Part shown: piece by piece, positions 33,823-43,254 of the stretch
How the letters are laid out: every line of letters begins with the position of its first letter
Numbering within the stretch: position 1 is the stretch's first letter
Assembly (NCBI GenBank): GCA_030427485.1
Contig: JAUICG010000017.1
Span: 54,460 to 118,459 of the forward strand
Source: Gammaproteobacteria bacterium
GTDB taxonomy: Bacteria > Pseudomonadota > Gammaproteobacteria > Pseudomonadales > Halieaceae
Reading direction: 5' to 3'
Length of the DNA stretch: 64,000 nt
Translations under genes and position numbers: made by a program
Notes under the pieces: model-generated
Told to the model about the DNA's origin: nothing
Databases searched by the model: none
The model's input: the letters and a program-made list of their open reading frames with translations, nothing else

Positions 33823-36252
33823 ATGGCAACATGCGGTGGGCGCTGTCTTGCGGTATTGATCACATTGTCTCTGTTGTCGGCGGTCCCCCGGGTCCTGGCG
33901 CAGGGCAATGGGCTGGAGGAAATCATCGTCACCGCGAATAAGCGGGAGGCGTCGTTGATGGATAGCGCCGCTTCGATCAGTGCGTTCGATGCAGCTACCC
34001 TGAACCAACTCGGTATAAGCGATGCCCAGGATCTCGTTGCGCATACGCCGTCACTGTCGATTACCACTTTCCGGGTGAGCATCCGGGGTGTGGGTCGCCC
34101 CAACCTCGCGGTGGGCTCTGAACCGGGCATTGGTATTTACTGGGACGGGGTGTACAACTCCGAGAATGACGTGTTCGGCCTGTCCGAGTTCATGGACATT
34201 GAACGTGTGGAGATCCTGCGCGGACCGCAGGGCATCCTGTACGGGCGCAACTCGGTGGGCGGCGCCATCAATTTTGTCAGCAAGCGTCCCGGCGAGGTAT
34301 GGGGCGGCAACGTCACTGCGCAACTCAGTAACTACGATGGCAGATTGATCCAGGGGCTGGCCAGTGGCCCGCTCACCGACAAGCTGAAGGTCCTGGTGGG
34401 GGCCTCCTACATCAGCCACGAGGGCTACCAGAAGAATATCTACAACGGCAAGGACTACCAGGAGCAGGAGACACCCTACGGCACGTTCAGCCTGGAACAC
34501 CAGACGACCGACCGCTGGAACACCGTGCTCAAGGTATTGGGGACAGACCAGGATTACCGCCCCGCCAACGGCTATATTCTCGAGCCTTTCTCCCGGGAGC
34601 TGAACCAGATTGTGCGCAGTCAGGAAACGAACGCGCCAATCAGTTTGCCGGGGATGTTCCCCGCCCAGAACTTTGTGAATATGCGCCAGGGCCTGGCGAT
34701 AGAGAACCCCGCACTGGCCAACGAGGACAAGGTCAGGCAGGACCATGACCCGAGGGTCAAGATTCGTCGCTGGGCGACCTTCCTGAACAGTGAGTACAGC
34801 GCCGATACCTATTCTCTGAAATACACCGGGGGCTATTCACGCTACTGGTTTGATTCCGACACCGATGCCGATGGCAGTGCCGCAGAGGATTCCGGTGTGG
34901 ACTGGAGCAAGCTGCTGTTTATCACGGGCCAACCCGTCTCGCAGGTCGCCGGCTCTCCCGGCTATGAAATAACCCCTGCTGAAATGACCTACGTGGTAAA
35001 CCAGGAAGCCACGTTCGAATCGCATGAACTGCAGTACTCGTCGGAATGGGACAGCGATTTCGCGCTGCTGGGCGGACTCTATTACTACCACAGCGATGAG
35101 GAGCAGGTGGTCAGCTACCGCGAGTGGAACGACGAGTTGATGGAGATGTATGCCTTCCTCGCGCCGTTTGTCAACGACGTAGTCAGTGATGACAATTACC
35201 TTTACCGTGGCGACGCGCATGTCGACACACGCTCGTATGCGACCTACGGGCAATTGTCCTGGGACTGGACGCCGGAAACGGTGCTCACCTTCGGTCTGCG
35301 CTATTCCTATGATGACAAGAAAGGTGAGGACAATACGTTCGTGCAGTTTGTCGGTGACCCCGCCGATCCCACGGTTTTCAGGAAACAGGATGACGACTGG
35401 GACAAGTGGACCTGGCGGGTGGGCGTGGACCATTTCCTCACCCCGGAACAGTTTTTGTATGCGTTTATCGCCACCGGCTACCGTTCCGGTGGGTTAAATT
35501 TCCAGAAGCCCACGGCAAGCCCTCTCGTGGACGTGGTCAAGCCGGAGGAAATCATTTCCTACGAAATGGGTTACAAGGGTTCGATGTTGGAAAACCGCCT
35601 TAACCTGGCAGTGTCGGCCTACTACTACGACTACACGGATTTGCAGGTGATCAAGCAGGACGTGGAGAACGGTATTGCCCTGAATACGTTTGAGAATGCC
35701 GATGACGCCCGTGCGATGGGTCTGGAGATGGAGGCGTGGGCGTTGCCGGTTCCCGAGGTGATGCTCAGCGCCACGTATTCCTACAACTATACCGAATTCA
35801 AGGACTTTTACAGCAAGGATGCCAATGCCTGCACACTGGGGCCCTATGCCCAGGGGGATACCCAGTCACCACTGTGTACCGAGGAGCAGGACCTCAGCGG
35901 CAACGAGTTCGCACTGACGCCGGAGAACAAGGTGTCGCTGAACGCCACCTATTTCTGGCAAATGTTCGAACTGGACTGGTCCGTTACCGGTAGTTACTAC
36001 TACCAGGGGCAGCAGTGGATGTCGCCCTTCAACAACCCGCTGTACGACAAGGTCGGTAGTTGGGACCGCTGGGATGCGCGGCTCACCGCCGCTGCGCCCG
36101 ACCTCGAATGGGAGGTGACCGCCTTTATCAAGAATATCGCCGACAATCGGGAAATTATCAATCTCGGCCGGCCCAGCACGGTGACCCAGAACGCGCAAAC
36201 CACGCTGACTGACCCGCTTACCTACGGCATCAAATTGCAGTACAACTTCTGA
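33823..36252 (+). CDS. TonB-dependent outer-membrane receptor
   Basis: 809 residues. A signal peptide ends at about residue 27 (SAVPRVLAQ), then a TonB box-like EEIIVTANKRE, the plug domain (to about 160; VEILRGPQGILYGRNSVGGA), and a beta-barrel ending in TYGIKLQYNF with terminal Phe. It takes up a substrate across the outer membrane using TonB energy. Position between two acyl-CoA breakdown blocks suggests a lipid-like, terpenoid or steroid substrate, not iron, but this is inference. Confidence 0.85.
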   Translation: MATCGGRCLAVLITLSLLSAVPRVLAQGNGLEEIIVTANKREASLMDSAASISAFDAATLNQLGISDAQDLVAHTPSLSITTFRVSIRGVGRPNLAVGSEPGIGIYWDGVYNSENDVFGLSEFMDIERVEILRGPQGILYGRNSVGGAINFVSKRPGEVWGGNVTAQLSNYDGRLIQGLASGPLTDKLKVLVGASYISHEGYQKNIYNGKDYQEQETPYGTFSLEHQTTDRWNTVLKVLGTDQDYRPANGYILEPFSRELNQIVRSQETNAPISLPGMFPAQNFVNMRQGLAIENPALANEDKVRQDHDPRVKIRRWATFLNSEYSADTYSLKYTGGYSRYWFDSDTDADGSAAEDSGVDWSKLLFITGQPVSQVAGSPGYEITPAEMTYVVNQEATFESHELQYSSEWDSDFALLGGLYYYHSDEEQVVSYREWNDELMEMYAFLAPFVNDVVSDDNYLYRGDAHVDTRSYATYGQLSWDWTPETVLTFGLRYSYDDKKGEDNTFVQFVGDPADPTVFRKQDDDWDKWTWRVGVDHFLTPEQFLYAFIATGYRSGGLNFQKPTASPLVDVVKPEEIISYEMGYKGSMLENRLNLAVSAYYYDYTDLQVIKQDVENGIALNTFENADDARAMGLEMEAWALPVPEVMLSATYSYNYTEFKDFYSKDANACTLGPYAQGDTQSPLCTEEQDLSGNEFALTPENKVSLNATYFWQMFELDWSVTGSYYYQGQQWMSPFNNPLYDKVGSWDRWDARLTAAAPDLEWEVTAFIKNIADNREIINLGRPSTVTQNAQTTLTDPLTYGIKLQYNF

Positions 36253-36279
36253 CAGGGCCCTGCGGCCGATACTGGCAGC

Positions 36280-36296
36280 GCTCCCCACAGGGGAGC
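36280..36296 (+). terminator. Stem-loop after the TonB receptor
   Basis: Perfect seven-base stem GCTCCCC/GGGGAGC with loop ACA, 27 bases after the receptor stop. No T-run follows, so termination strength is uncertain. Confidence 0.4.
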
Positions 36297-36443
36297 ACTC
36301 CGGCCACGTAACCGGTGGATGCACACCGCAGCAGCCTGGCGTGTGGCTGTGCCCCCATCTTTGGTGAATCATCCGACGCCCGCAACAACGCTTCCCGGGT
36401 TCGTCCCGCTCGATTTCGAAGCGCCTCGCCAGCAAAAAAATAC

Positions 36444-36472
36444 TTGAATGGCATAAATACATACTGTATGTT
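36444..36472 (+). promoter_or_regulatory. Promoter with embedded operator ACATACTGTATGT (site 2)
   Basis: TTGAAT, 17-base spacer, TATGTT; the perfect 13-base palindrome lies at 36459-36471, in the same register as in site 1. The two sites share the left flank ATACTTGAA and the right flank TTCAAATCC. It would drive the MaoC-SDR-thiolase operon. Confidence 0.6.
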
Positions 36473-36636
36473 CAAATCCCTTTTTTGAGCGGCTTGCTTC
36501 GCCCCGCCTCTTCTCTGCCACCGATTGCCCTGAAGAACGGTAGCGCCGTATGTAAACGGGGTCGCACTGGGTGAATGTTTGCGGTTCAACTACACTAGAT
36601 GGTTTCTTTTGCAACATTATTGATGAGGAGCACACC

Positions 36637-37101
36637 ATGGCGGTAAAAGTCGTACCTAAGGAAGAAATGCTGGATGCCATCGGCACCAAATTTGAGCCCG
36701 GCCCGTGGATAGAGGTGACCCAGGACAGGATCAACACCTTTGCCGATTGCACGGAAGATCACCAGTTCATCCATGTGGACCTCGAAGCGGCGAAGAATAC
36801 ACCCTTCGGGGGTACTATCGCGCACGGATTCCTGACCCTTTCGCTGCTGTCGAAACTGGTTGAGGGCAGTGGTGTGGTCCCCGAGAATATCGTGATGGGC
36901 TTGAATTACGGCTTTGACAAGGTGCGTTTCCTGACGCCGGTGCGCGCGGGAAAGCGCGTGCGGGCCAATTCAGAGATTTCCGACGTCACACGCAAGGAAG
37001 ATAACCGTTTCCTGGTGAAACAGACGATCTCCGTGGAGATAGAGGGCGAGGAAAAGCCGGCCTTGATCGCGGAGTGGTTGACCATGGTTGTCTGCGCCTG
37101 A
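36637..37101 (+). CDS. MaoC-like enoyl-CoA hydratase
   Basis: 154 residues, one hot-dog domain. The hydratase motif is FADCTEDHQFIHVD (about 28-41), with the catalytic Asp and His, followed by FGGTIAHGFLTLSLLSKL. It adds water to a 2-enoyl-CoA to give the 3-hydroxyacyl-CoA. The ATG at 36637 has GAGGAG seven bases upstream and is preferred to an upstream in-frame start. First gene of an operon with an SDR and a thiolase, giving the last three beta-oxidation steps. Confidence 0.85.
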   Translation: MAVKVVPKEEMLDAIGTKFEPGPWIEVTQDRINTFADCTEDHQFIHVDLEAAKNTPFGGTIAHGFLTLSLLSKLVEGSGVVPENIVMGLNYGFDKVRFLTPVRAGKRVRANSEISDVTRKEDNRFLVKQTISVEIEGEEKPALIAEWLTMVVCA

Positions 37102-37137
37102 GCACACTACATTTTTTTATTGAAGGGAGTTTCAGCA

Positions 37138-38055
37138 ATGTCTATTCGATTCGACGGAAAAGTGGCGATTGTCACCGGCGCCGGCCAGGGTCTCGGTCGC
37201 AGCCACGCCATTGAACTGGCCAAGCGCGGCGCCAGGGTGGTTATCAATGACCTGGGCGGCGGTGTTGACGGCACAGGCGGTTCTTCCGAGGCCGCCAAAG
37301 CGGTGGTGGCGGAAATCGAGGCGCTGGGTGGCGAGGCGATCGCCAACGGCGCCAATGTCGCCAGGTACGACGAGGTCGAGGCCATGGTTAAACAGGCCAT
37401 GGATAAATGGGGCCGCGTGGATATTCTGGTCAATAACGCCGGTATCCTGCGCGACAAGAGCTTCACCAAAGGCACTCTGGAGGATTTCAAACTGGTGCTG
37501 GACGTTCACCTGATGGGCAGTGTGAATTGCACCAAGGCCTGCTGGGAAATTATGCGTGAGCAGGCGTATGGTCGCATCGTGGTAACCACCTCGTCCTCCG
37601 GTCTGTACGGTAATTTCGGCCAAACCAACTATGGCAGCGCCAAAATGGGCGTTATCGGCATGATGAATACGCTGTCGCAGGAGGGGGCTAAGTACAATAT
37701 CCACATCAATGCGCTGGCGCCGACGGCCGGCACGCGGATGACGGAAGGCCTGATCCCCGAGGAGGCTTTTGCGCTGTTGACGCCGGAAACCGTGACGCCT
37801 GCGGTGCTGTACATGGTCAGTGAAGACGCCCCCACCAAGACGATTATCTGTGCCGGCGCCGGTGCCTATTCCGTAGCCAAGATAGTGGAAACTGACGGTG
37901 TCTGGCTGGCCCCTGAGGACCAGACCCCGGAAGGCATCGCCGCCAACTGGGAGGCGATCTCATCGCCTGTGGGCGAAACACAGCCGCAGGCCGGGTTTGA
38001 GCAGACGGTCAAAATGACGGGCAAGGCTATGGAAGGTTTGGGCCTGAACAAGTAG
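37138..38055 (+). CDS. Short-chain dehydrogenase, HSD17B4/MFE-2-like 3-hydroxyacyl-CoA dehydrogenase
   Basis: 305 residues. NAD-binding motif [20 protein letters not shown], the NNAG motif (about 97-100) and the catalytic Ser...Tyr-x3-Lys ([19 protein letters not shown]). The [11 protein letters not shown] insert after the second strand and the C-terminal extension resemble the dehydrogenase domain of peroxisomal multifunctional enzyme 2. It should oxidise the 3-hydroxyacyl-CoA made by the MaoC hydratase. AAGGGAG upstream sets the ATG at 37138. Confidence 0.85.
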   Translation: MSIRFDGKVAIVTGAGQGLGRSHAIELAKRGARVVINDLGGGVDGTGGSSEAAKAVVAEIEALGGEAIANGANVARYDEVEAMVKQAMDKWGRVDILVNNAGILRDKSFTKGTLEDFKLVLDVHLMGSVNCTKACWEIMREQAYGRIVVTTSSSGLYGNFGQTNYGSAKMGVIGMMNTLSQEGAKYNIHINALAPTAGTRMTEGLIPEEAFALLTPETVTPAVLYMVSEDAPTKTIICAGAGAYSVAKIVETDGVWLAPEDQTPEGIAANWEAISSPVGETQPQAGFEQTVKMTGKAMEGLGLNK

Positions 38056-38107
38056 CGAGCGACGCAGTGGCGCCTTCGCAACACCCTCAAAATTGGAGAG
38101 TAACGAC

Positions 38108-39286
38108 ATGAGAGAAGCAGTAATTGTATCCACCGCGCGCACACCGATCGCCAAGGCCTTCCGTGGCGGTTTCAACAACCTCGGGGGTGCCACGCTGGGT
38201 GCGGCCTCGGTGACCGAGGTCGTCAAGCGCGCCGGCATAGACCCGGCACGCGTCGAGGATGTCATCATGGGCTGCGCACTCGAGCAGGGTGCCACCGGGT
38301 CCAATATTGCACGCCAGATCGCGCTGCGCGCCGGTCTGCCCAACACCACCTCGGGCATGACGATGGATCGGCAGTGTTCCAGCGGCCTGATGGCGGTGGC
38401 GACTGCAGCGAAACAGGTGATGTACGATGGCATGGACTGCGTGATTGGCGGTGGCCTGGAGTGCATAACCCTGGTGCAGAACGAGCACATGAACCTGCAT
38501 CGCATGGTGGACGAGGAGTTGCTGGCTATTGAGCCCAATATGTTTGTACCCATGTTGCAGACCGCCGAAATCGTCGCTGACCGCTACAACATATCCCGCG
38601 ATGCGATGGACGAGTACGGCCTGCAGTCGCAGCAGCGAACCGCGGCCGCCTACGAGGCCGGGAAATACACCGACGAACTTGTTGCGGTCACCTGCCAGCG
38701 CACTGTCTGGGACAAAGAGACCGGTGAAGCGTCATTGGCCGAAACCACGGTTTCTGCCGATGAAGGGGTGCGCGCCACCACGCTGGAGGGCTTGCAGGGC
38801 CTGAAAACCGTGGTCGAGGGCGGCACCATTACCGCCGGGAACGCATCCCAGTTGTCCGATGGATCGTCGGCGCAACTGGTGATGGATGCGAAAACCGCTG
38901 AAAAAGAAGGCCTCCAGCCGCTCGGGTACTATCGCGGTATGGCTGTTGCCGGCTGCGCTCCCGATGAGATGGGGATCGGCCCGGTCTTCGCGGTACCCAA
39001 GTTGCTCAAGCAGCACGGCCTCAAGGTGGATGATATCGGCCTGTGGGAACTGAACGAGGCATTCGCGGTACAGGTGCTCTACTGTCGCGACCAGCTGGGA
39101 ATCGACAACGACAGACTCAACGTCAATGGCGGTGCAATTTCCATCGGTCACCCCTATGGCATGAGCGGCTCTCGCATGATCGGCCACGCGCTGATTGAGG
39201 GCAAGCGTCGGGGCGTCAAGTACGTGGTCATCACCATGTGCGTCGGCGGCGGTATGGGCGCGGCGGGCCTGTTCGAAGTGGCCTGA
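38108..39286 (+). CDS. Acetyl-CoA acyltransferase (thiolase)
   Basis: 392 residues. Nucleophile Cys in [14 protein letters not shown] (about residue 88), [17 protein letters not shown] (about 345) and [13 protein letters not shown] with the second catalytic Cys near the C-terminus. It cleaves a 3-ketoacyl-CoA with CoA to release acetyl-CoA or propionyl-CoA. GGAGAG lies upstream of the ATG at 38108. It is the last gene before a strong terminator. Confidence 0.9.
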   Translation: MREAVIVSTARTPIAKAFRGGFNNLGGATLGAASVTEVVKRAGIDPARVEDVIMGCALEQGATGSNIARQIALRAGLPNTTSGMTMDRQCSSGLMAVATAAKQVMYDGMDCVIGGGLECITLVQNEHMNLHRMVDEELLAIEPNMFVPMLQTAEIVADRYNISRDAMDEYGLQSQQRTAAAYEAGKYTDELVAVTCQRTVWDKETGEASLAETTVSADEGVRATTLEGLQGLKTVVEGGTITAGNASQLSDGSSAQLVMDAKTAEKEGLQPLGYYRGMAVAGCAPDEMGIGPVFAVPKLLKQHGLKVDDIGLWELNEAFAVQVLYCRDQLGIDNDRLNVNGGAISIGHPYGMSGSRMIGHALIEGKRRGVKYVVITMCVGGGMGAAGLFEVA

Positions 39287-39298
39287 TGCTTATGTCTG

Positions 39299-39330
39299 AC
39301 GAGCGGCGCCTGCGGGCGCCGCTCGTTTTT
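39299..39330 (+). terminator. Strong intrinsic terminator after the thiolase gene
   Basis: Twelve-base perfect stem ACGAGCGGCGCC/GGCGCCGCTCGT with loop TGCG, followed by TTTTT. Starts 13 bases after the stop codon. Confidence 0.9.
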
Positions 39331-39419
39331 CTGGCGCGCTCTACTGGTCGCTTGTCGGGGTTCGATGAACGCAGTGGGACAGCGCGGGTTTTGATTTTCG
39401 TCGCACAGAGGGGGCAGGA

Positions 39420-40397
39420 ATGAAAGCAGTGGTATGCAGGGAGCACGGTTTGCCGGAGAAGCTGGATCTGGTGACAGACTGGCCGGAGCCGGAGGTAGGC
39501 GAGCACGACGTGCTGATCGAGGTCAAGGCCGCCGGTCTCAACTTTCCCGACGTATTGATGATTCAGGGCAAGTACCAGATGCAACCGGAGATGCCCTTTG
39601 TTCCAGGCGGCGAGTGCGCCGGGCTTGTCGCTGCAGTCGGGCCAAAGGTCAGCCGCTTCAAGGTGGGCGACAAGGTGCTTTGTGCCGGCGGCTCGGGCGC
39701 GTTCTGCCAGAAGATTGCGGTCAATGAGCTTACCGCGTTCCCGATGCCGGACGGGCTCAGCTTCGAACAGGCCGCCGGCGTCAGCATCACCTACTTCACC
39801 TCCTACTACGCCCTCAAACAGCGCGCCAATCTGCAGGCGGGTGAAACGCTGCTGGTGCTGGGCGCTGCCGGCGGGGTGGGCACCAGCGCGATCGAACTGG
39901 GCAAGCAGATGGGCGCGAAAGTGATTGCGGCCGCCAGTACCGATGAAAAACTCGAACTGTGCAGGAAATTGGGCGCAGACGAGGTCATCAATTACAACAA
40001 GGAAGACCTCAAGGACGCAATCAAGGTGCTGACCGGTGGCAAGGGCGTGGACGTGGTGTACGACCCGGTGGGCGGGGATTACGCGGAGCCGGCGATTCGC
40101 GGCATGGCCTGGAACGGGCGCTACCTGGTGATTGGCTTCGCCAGCGGTCCCATTCCCAAAATCCCGCTCAACCTGACGCTGCTCAAGGGCTGTTCGGTGG
40201 TCGGCGTGTTCTGGGGACGGTTTGTCGGCGAGGAGCCCGAGGTCAACCTGGCGAACATCGAGGAGTTGTGGGAGTTGTTTGGCAGCGGCAAAATCAGCCC
40301 GGTGGTGACCGACAGCTTTCCGATCGAGCGGTATGAGGACGCGTTTAACTGTATGATTGAACGCCGCGCGCGCGGCAAGGTAATCATCACAATGTAA
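39420..40397 (+). CDS. Quinone oxidoreductase-like MDR (zinc-free) enzyme
   Basis: 325 residues. GroES-like N-terminal domain (AGLNFPDVLMIQGKYQ) and a Rossmann domain with the NADPH motif LVLGAAGGVGTSAIELGKQ (about 143-161). The zinc-binding cysteines and His of classical alcohol dehydrogenases are missing, so it belongs to the NADPH:quinone oxidoreductase/enoyl reductase branch. It starts 90 bases after the terminator and so needs its own promoter, which I could not identify. Likely an auxiliary reductase for unsaturated or carbonyl intermediates. Confidence 0.8.
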   Translation: MKAVVCREHGLPEKLDLVTDWPEPEVGEHDVLIEVKAAGLNFPDVLMIQGKYQMQPEMPFVPGGECAGLVAAVGPKVSRFKVGDKVLCAGGSGAFCQKIAVNELTAFPMPDGLSFEQAAGVSITYFTSYYALKQRANLQAGETLLVLGAAGGVGTSAIELGKQMGAKVIAAASTDEKLELCRKLGADEVINYNKEDLKDAIKVLTGGKGVDVVYDPVGGDYAEPAIRGMAWNGRYLVIGFASGPIPKIPLNLTLLKGCSVVGVFWGRFVGEEPEVNLANIEELWELFGSGKISPVVTDSFPIERYEDAFNCMIERRARGKVIITM

Positions 40398-40426
40398 AGT
40401 CACTTTTCCATGAAAGGGGGGCTAAC

Positions 40427-41593
40427 ATGCAGAGTTTTGAATTCAATACAGTGGCGCGCATCATCAATGGTGCCGGAAGCGCCCTGGAACTGGCAGCGCA
40501 GTGTCGACAGTTGGGTGTGCAACGGCCGCTGCTGGTAACGGATCCCGGATTGATGGCCATCGGCCTGGTACCGCCCGTGCTGGCGCGGATGGAGCAGGCG
40601 GGTCTCGCACCTCAGGTTTTTGACCAGGTGCGCGAGGATCCACCAGAGGCGACAGTGCTCGCAGCGGCGGACCTCGCGCGCGGCGCTGGCGTAGATGGTG
40701 TCATCGCCGTCGGCGGTGGCAGCTCCATGGACGTGGCGAAAGTCGTGGCCGTGTTGTTGGGGGGTACCCAGGCCCTGCCGGACATCTACGGCGTTGGCCA
40801 GGTAAGCGGCGTCCGGCTGCCGCTGATCCTGGTGCCAACCACCGCCGGTACCGGGTCGGAGGTGACGCCCGTGGCGGTAATCACCACCGGTGAAACAACC
40901 AAGGCGGGCGTTTCCTCACCGGTACTGTTGCCCGATGTGGCGGTGCTGGACGCCGCCTTGACCCTCGGCCTGCCACCTGCGGTGACGGCCATGACGGGTG
41001 TCGACGCAATGGTTCACGCAATCGAAGCGTACACATCGCGGCACAAGAAAAACCCCCTGTCCGACAATCTCGCACTGCATGCATTACAGCTGTTGTCGCG
41101 CAATATTCGCACAGCGGTGCGCGACGGCTCGAACCGGCAGGCGCGCGAGAATATGCTGCTCGGCGCCTGCCTCGCCGGGCAGGCCTTTGCGAATGCGCCC
41201 GTCGCCGCCGTGCATGCGCTGGCCTACCCGCTCGGTGGTCATTACCACATACCGCACGGATTGAGTAACTCACTGGTGCTGCCCAGTGTGCTGGAGTTCA
41301 ATGCGCCCGAGGCTGTCACGCTGTATGCTGAGCTGGCGGAGGTAGTAACGGGCGCCGCCGTTGCCGGTAGCGCCGAGGCCAGAACCCGGACCCTGATCGC
41401 GGCCCTGCGCGAACTGATTGATGACGTGGCGCTGCCGGCAACCCTGCGGGAAGCGAAGGTAAAAGAGAGCGACCTGGAGATGCTGGCCAGCGATGCGATG
41501 TTGCAGCAGCGCTTGCTGGTGAATAATCCGCGCGATGTCGCCTACGAGGATGCGCTGGCGATTTATCGGGCAGCCTACGGGCATGTGGCATGA
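40427..41593 (+). CDS. Iron-containing alcohol dehydrogenase
   Basis: 388 residues, group III alcohol dehydrogenase. NAD-binding GGGSSMDVAKVVAVL (about 103-117), the TTAGTGSEVTPVAVI loop, and the iron-binding HALAYPLGGHYHIPHG segment (about 263-278) with its histidines. It oxidises an alcohol or reduces an aldehyde. The good AAAGGGGGG site lies upstream. Its stop overlaps the next gene's ATG, and it may supply or remove an aldehyde formed in the same pathway. Confidence 0.85.
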   Translation: MQSFEFNTVARIINGAGSALELAAQCRQLGVQRPLLVTDPGLMAIGLVPPVLARMEQAGLAPQVFDQVREDPPEATVLAAADLARGAGVDGVIAVGGGSSMDVAKVVAVLLGGTQALPDIYGVGQVSGVRLPLILVPTTAGTGSEVTPVAVITTGETTKAGVSSPVLLPDVAVLDAALTLGLPPAVTAMTGVDAMVHAIEAYTSRHKKNPLSDNLALHALQLLSRNIRTAVRDGSNRQARENMLLGACLAGQAFANAPVAAVHALAYPLGGHYHIPHGLSNSLVLPSVLEFNAPEAVTLYAELAEVVTGAAVAGSAEARTRTLIAALRELIDDVALPATLREAKVKESDLEMLASDAMLQQRLLVNNPRDVAYEDALAIYRAAYGHVA

Positions 41594-42021
41594 GCAAGGC
41601 GACGCGCCCCACGCGGGCTGACTACAGGGTGTTCTATCCCATCACCACACGGTGGTCGGACAACGATATCTACGGGCACGTGAATAACGTGGTCTACTAC
41701 TCGTACTTCGATACCGCCGCCAATCGCTTCCTGATCGAGGAGGGAGGTCTGGATATCAGCGACGGCAGTATTGTTGGCTATGTGGTGAACTCCGGCTGCG
41801 AATACCACACCCCGATCACCTACCCGGAAGCGGTGGAGGCCGGCGTAAGGGTGGATCGCCTCGGCAACAGTTCCGTGCAGTACGGGATCGCAATCTTCAA
41901 AGCCGGCGAGCAGGAGGCGGCTGCGCACGGACATTTCGTGCATGTATTCGTGGAGCGCGCGGAAAACCGTTCCGTATCAATCCCGCAGAAGCTGCGCGCC
42001 GCCCTGGAACGCCTGGCATAA
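41590..42021 (+). CDS. Acyl-CoA thioesterase, 4-hydroxybenzoyl-CoA thioesterase type
   Basis: 143 residues, single hot-dog domain. RWSDNDIYGHVNNVVYYSYF (about 18-37) contains the catalytic Asp and the GHVNN signature. It hydrolyses acyl-CoA to free acid and CoA, probably as a relief valve for CoA in the pathway. ATG overlaps the stop of the iron alcohol dehydrogenase (ATGA), so translation is coupled. It converges with the MFS gene 24 bases away. Confidence 0.85.
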   Translation: MSKATRPTRADYRVFYPITTRWSDNDIYGHVNNVVYYSYFDTAANRFLIEEGGLDISDGSIVGYVVNSGCEYHTPITYPEAVEAGVRVDRLGNSSVQYGIAIFKAGEQEAAAHGHFVHVFVERAENRSVSIPQKLRAALERLA

Positions 42022-42045
42022 CGACTGCAATACGGCAGCCATTGC

Positions 42046-43245
42046 TCAACGGTCTTTGATAATGAAAATAACCAGTACGGCGAGAAAGACCGCTACGCTG
42101 AACAGCGGTGCCAGTGGACTGTGAATCTGGTATAGCCAGCCCGCACAAACAGGTCCCACGACAAACCCGATAGCCGGGCAGGAACTCACCAGTCCCGCGG
42201 CGCCACCCTGCTCCTCCGGCGTCACGGCCAGCGAGGCGCTGGAGGAGATCGAGGGCATGCACAGCGCCATACCGGTGCCCAGGAAGGCCATTCCCACCGC
42301 CAATACCTTGAAAGTTTCAAAGCTGGATACCACCGCGGAACCCAGCAGCAATGAACACAAACCGATGCGGATAAACTGCGTCGGCCGCAGCCGCAGGCGC
42401 TGCATAACGGTCACCTGGATGATGAAGGTAAAGATGGCGGAGACCATCAACGCGGCGCCGGTCATTTGCGCGGTCTCAATGCCGCTCAGCTGCAGCTTGT
42501 CCTGCAACTGAAACCCAAGTGTTTGCTGAATCGCGGAGAAACCTATGAATAGCCCTACCGCCGTGGCCAGCAACAGTGCGATGCGGCTGTCCCTGTAGCG
42601 CAGTTTCATCGCGGGCTTGCGACTGGTGAGCTGCGCCGAAGGTGTGGTCGGCAGCTTCCGCCACACCAGCAGCGCGGCTGCGGCCGCGAGCGCGCCCGCG
42701 AAATACAGCGGCGCCAGCAGCCCGAACGTGGCCAGCGCGCCGCTGATGGCGGGCCCGAGGATGGTACCCAGGCTGCTGGCGGTTCCCAGCTTTGCCATGG
42801 TTTTGGTGCGTTGATCGCGGCTGGTGTGGTCCGCCGCATAGGCCATGCTTGCCGGACTCGTGGCGGACATCACGATCGACTGGCTGCAGCGCGTTACCAG
42901 CAGCACGGCGTAGAGCACGGCACCGCTGAGCAGTCCGGCCAGGCCGGCGTAAAAGACACTGGCGAAAAGGACGGTGCCGACCGTGTAGCCCACGAGCCCG
43001 GTGATAATCACCGGCTTGCGGCCAATGCGATCGCTGAACCGTCCCCAGTACGGTGCCGCCACGCCAAAGATCAGTGCAGAGACCGCGATGATGGAGGTAA
43101 TCTGCAGTTCGCGTAGATGCACTTCCCTGCCGAGCGGGGCGAGAATTGCGAATACCAGCGACTGCCCTATCGCGGTGCCCATCAGCGCCATGATCAGCAC
43201 CGCGAGTTGCTGTAGTGTCAGTTTCCCTGTTGAAGCCGTTCCCAC
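42046..43245 (-). CDS. MFS transporter (drug/efflux type)
   Basis: 399 residues with about 12 membrane helices. The loop 2-3 motif GRFSDRIGRKPVII (about 68-81) is the MFS signature. Unlike the acyl-CoA enzymes beside it, it has no substrate motif I can use. It starts at GTG only 9 bases after the dehydrogenase stop, so it is the last gene of the SDR-TetR operon. Export or uptake of a lipid-like compound is plausible. Confidence 0.8.
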   Translation of the reverse strand: MGTASTGKLTLQQLAVLIMALMGTAIGQSLVFAILAPLGREVHLRELQITSIIAVSALIFGVAAPYWGRFSDRIGRKPVIITGLVGYTVGTVLFASVFYAGLAGLLSGAVLYAVLLVTRCSQSIVMSATSPASMAYAADHTSRDQRTKTMAKLGTASSLGTILGPAISGALATFGLLAPLYFAGALAAAAALLVWRKLPTTPSAQLTSRKPAMKLRYRDSRIALLLATAVGLFIGFSAIQQTLGFQLQDKLQLSGIETAQMTGAALMVSAIFTFIIQVTVMQRLRLRPTQFIRIGLCSLLLGSAVVSSFETFKVLAVGMAFLGTGMALCMPSISSSASLAVTPEEQGGAAGLVSSCPAIGFVVGPVCAGWLYQIHSPLAPLFSVAVFLAVLVIFIIKDR

Positions 43246-43254
43246 TGCACCGCG

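Larger units (their letters stand above)
36253..36636. other. Intergenic region before the MaoC-SDR-thiolase operon
   Basis: A 384-base gap. It holds a GC-rich stem-loop at 36280-36296 after the receptor gene and the second promoter/operator element at 36444-36472, followed by a roughly 160-base untranslated leader. No gene is evident. Confidence 0.6.
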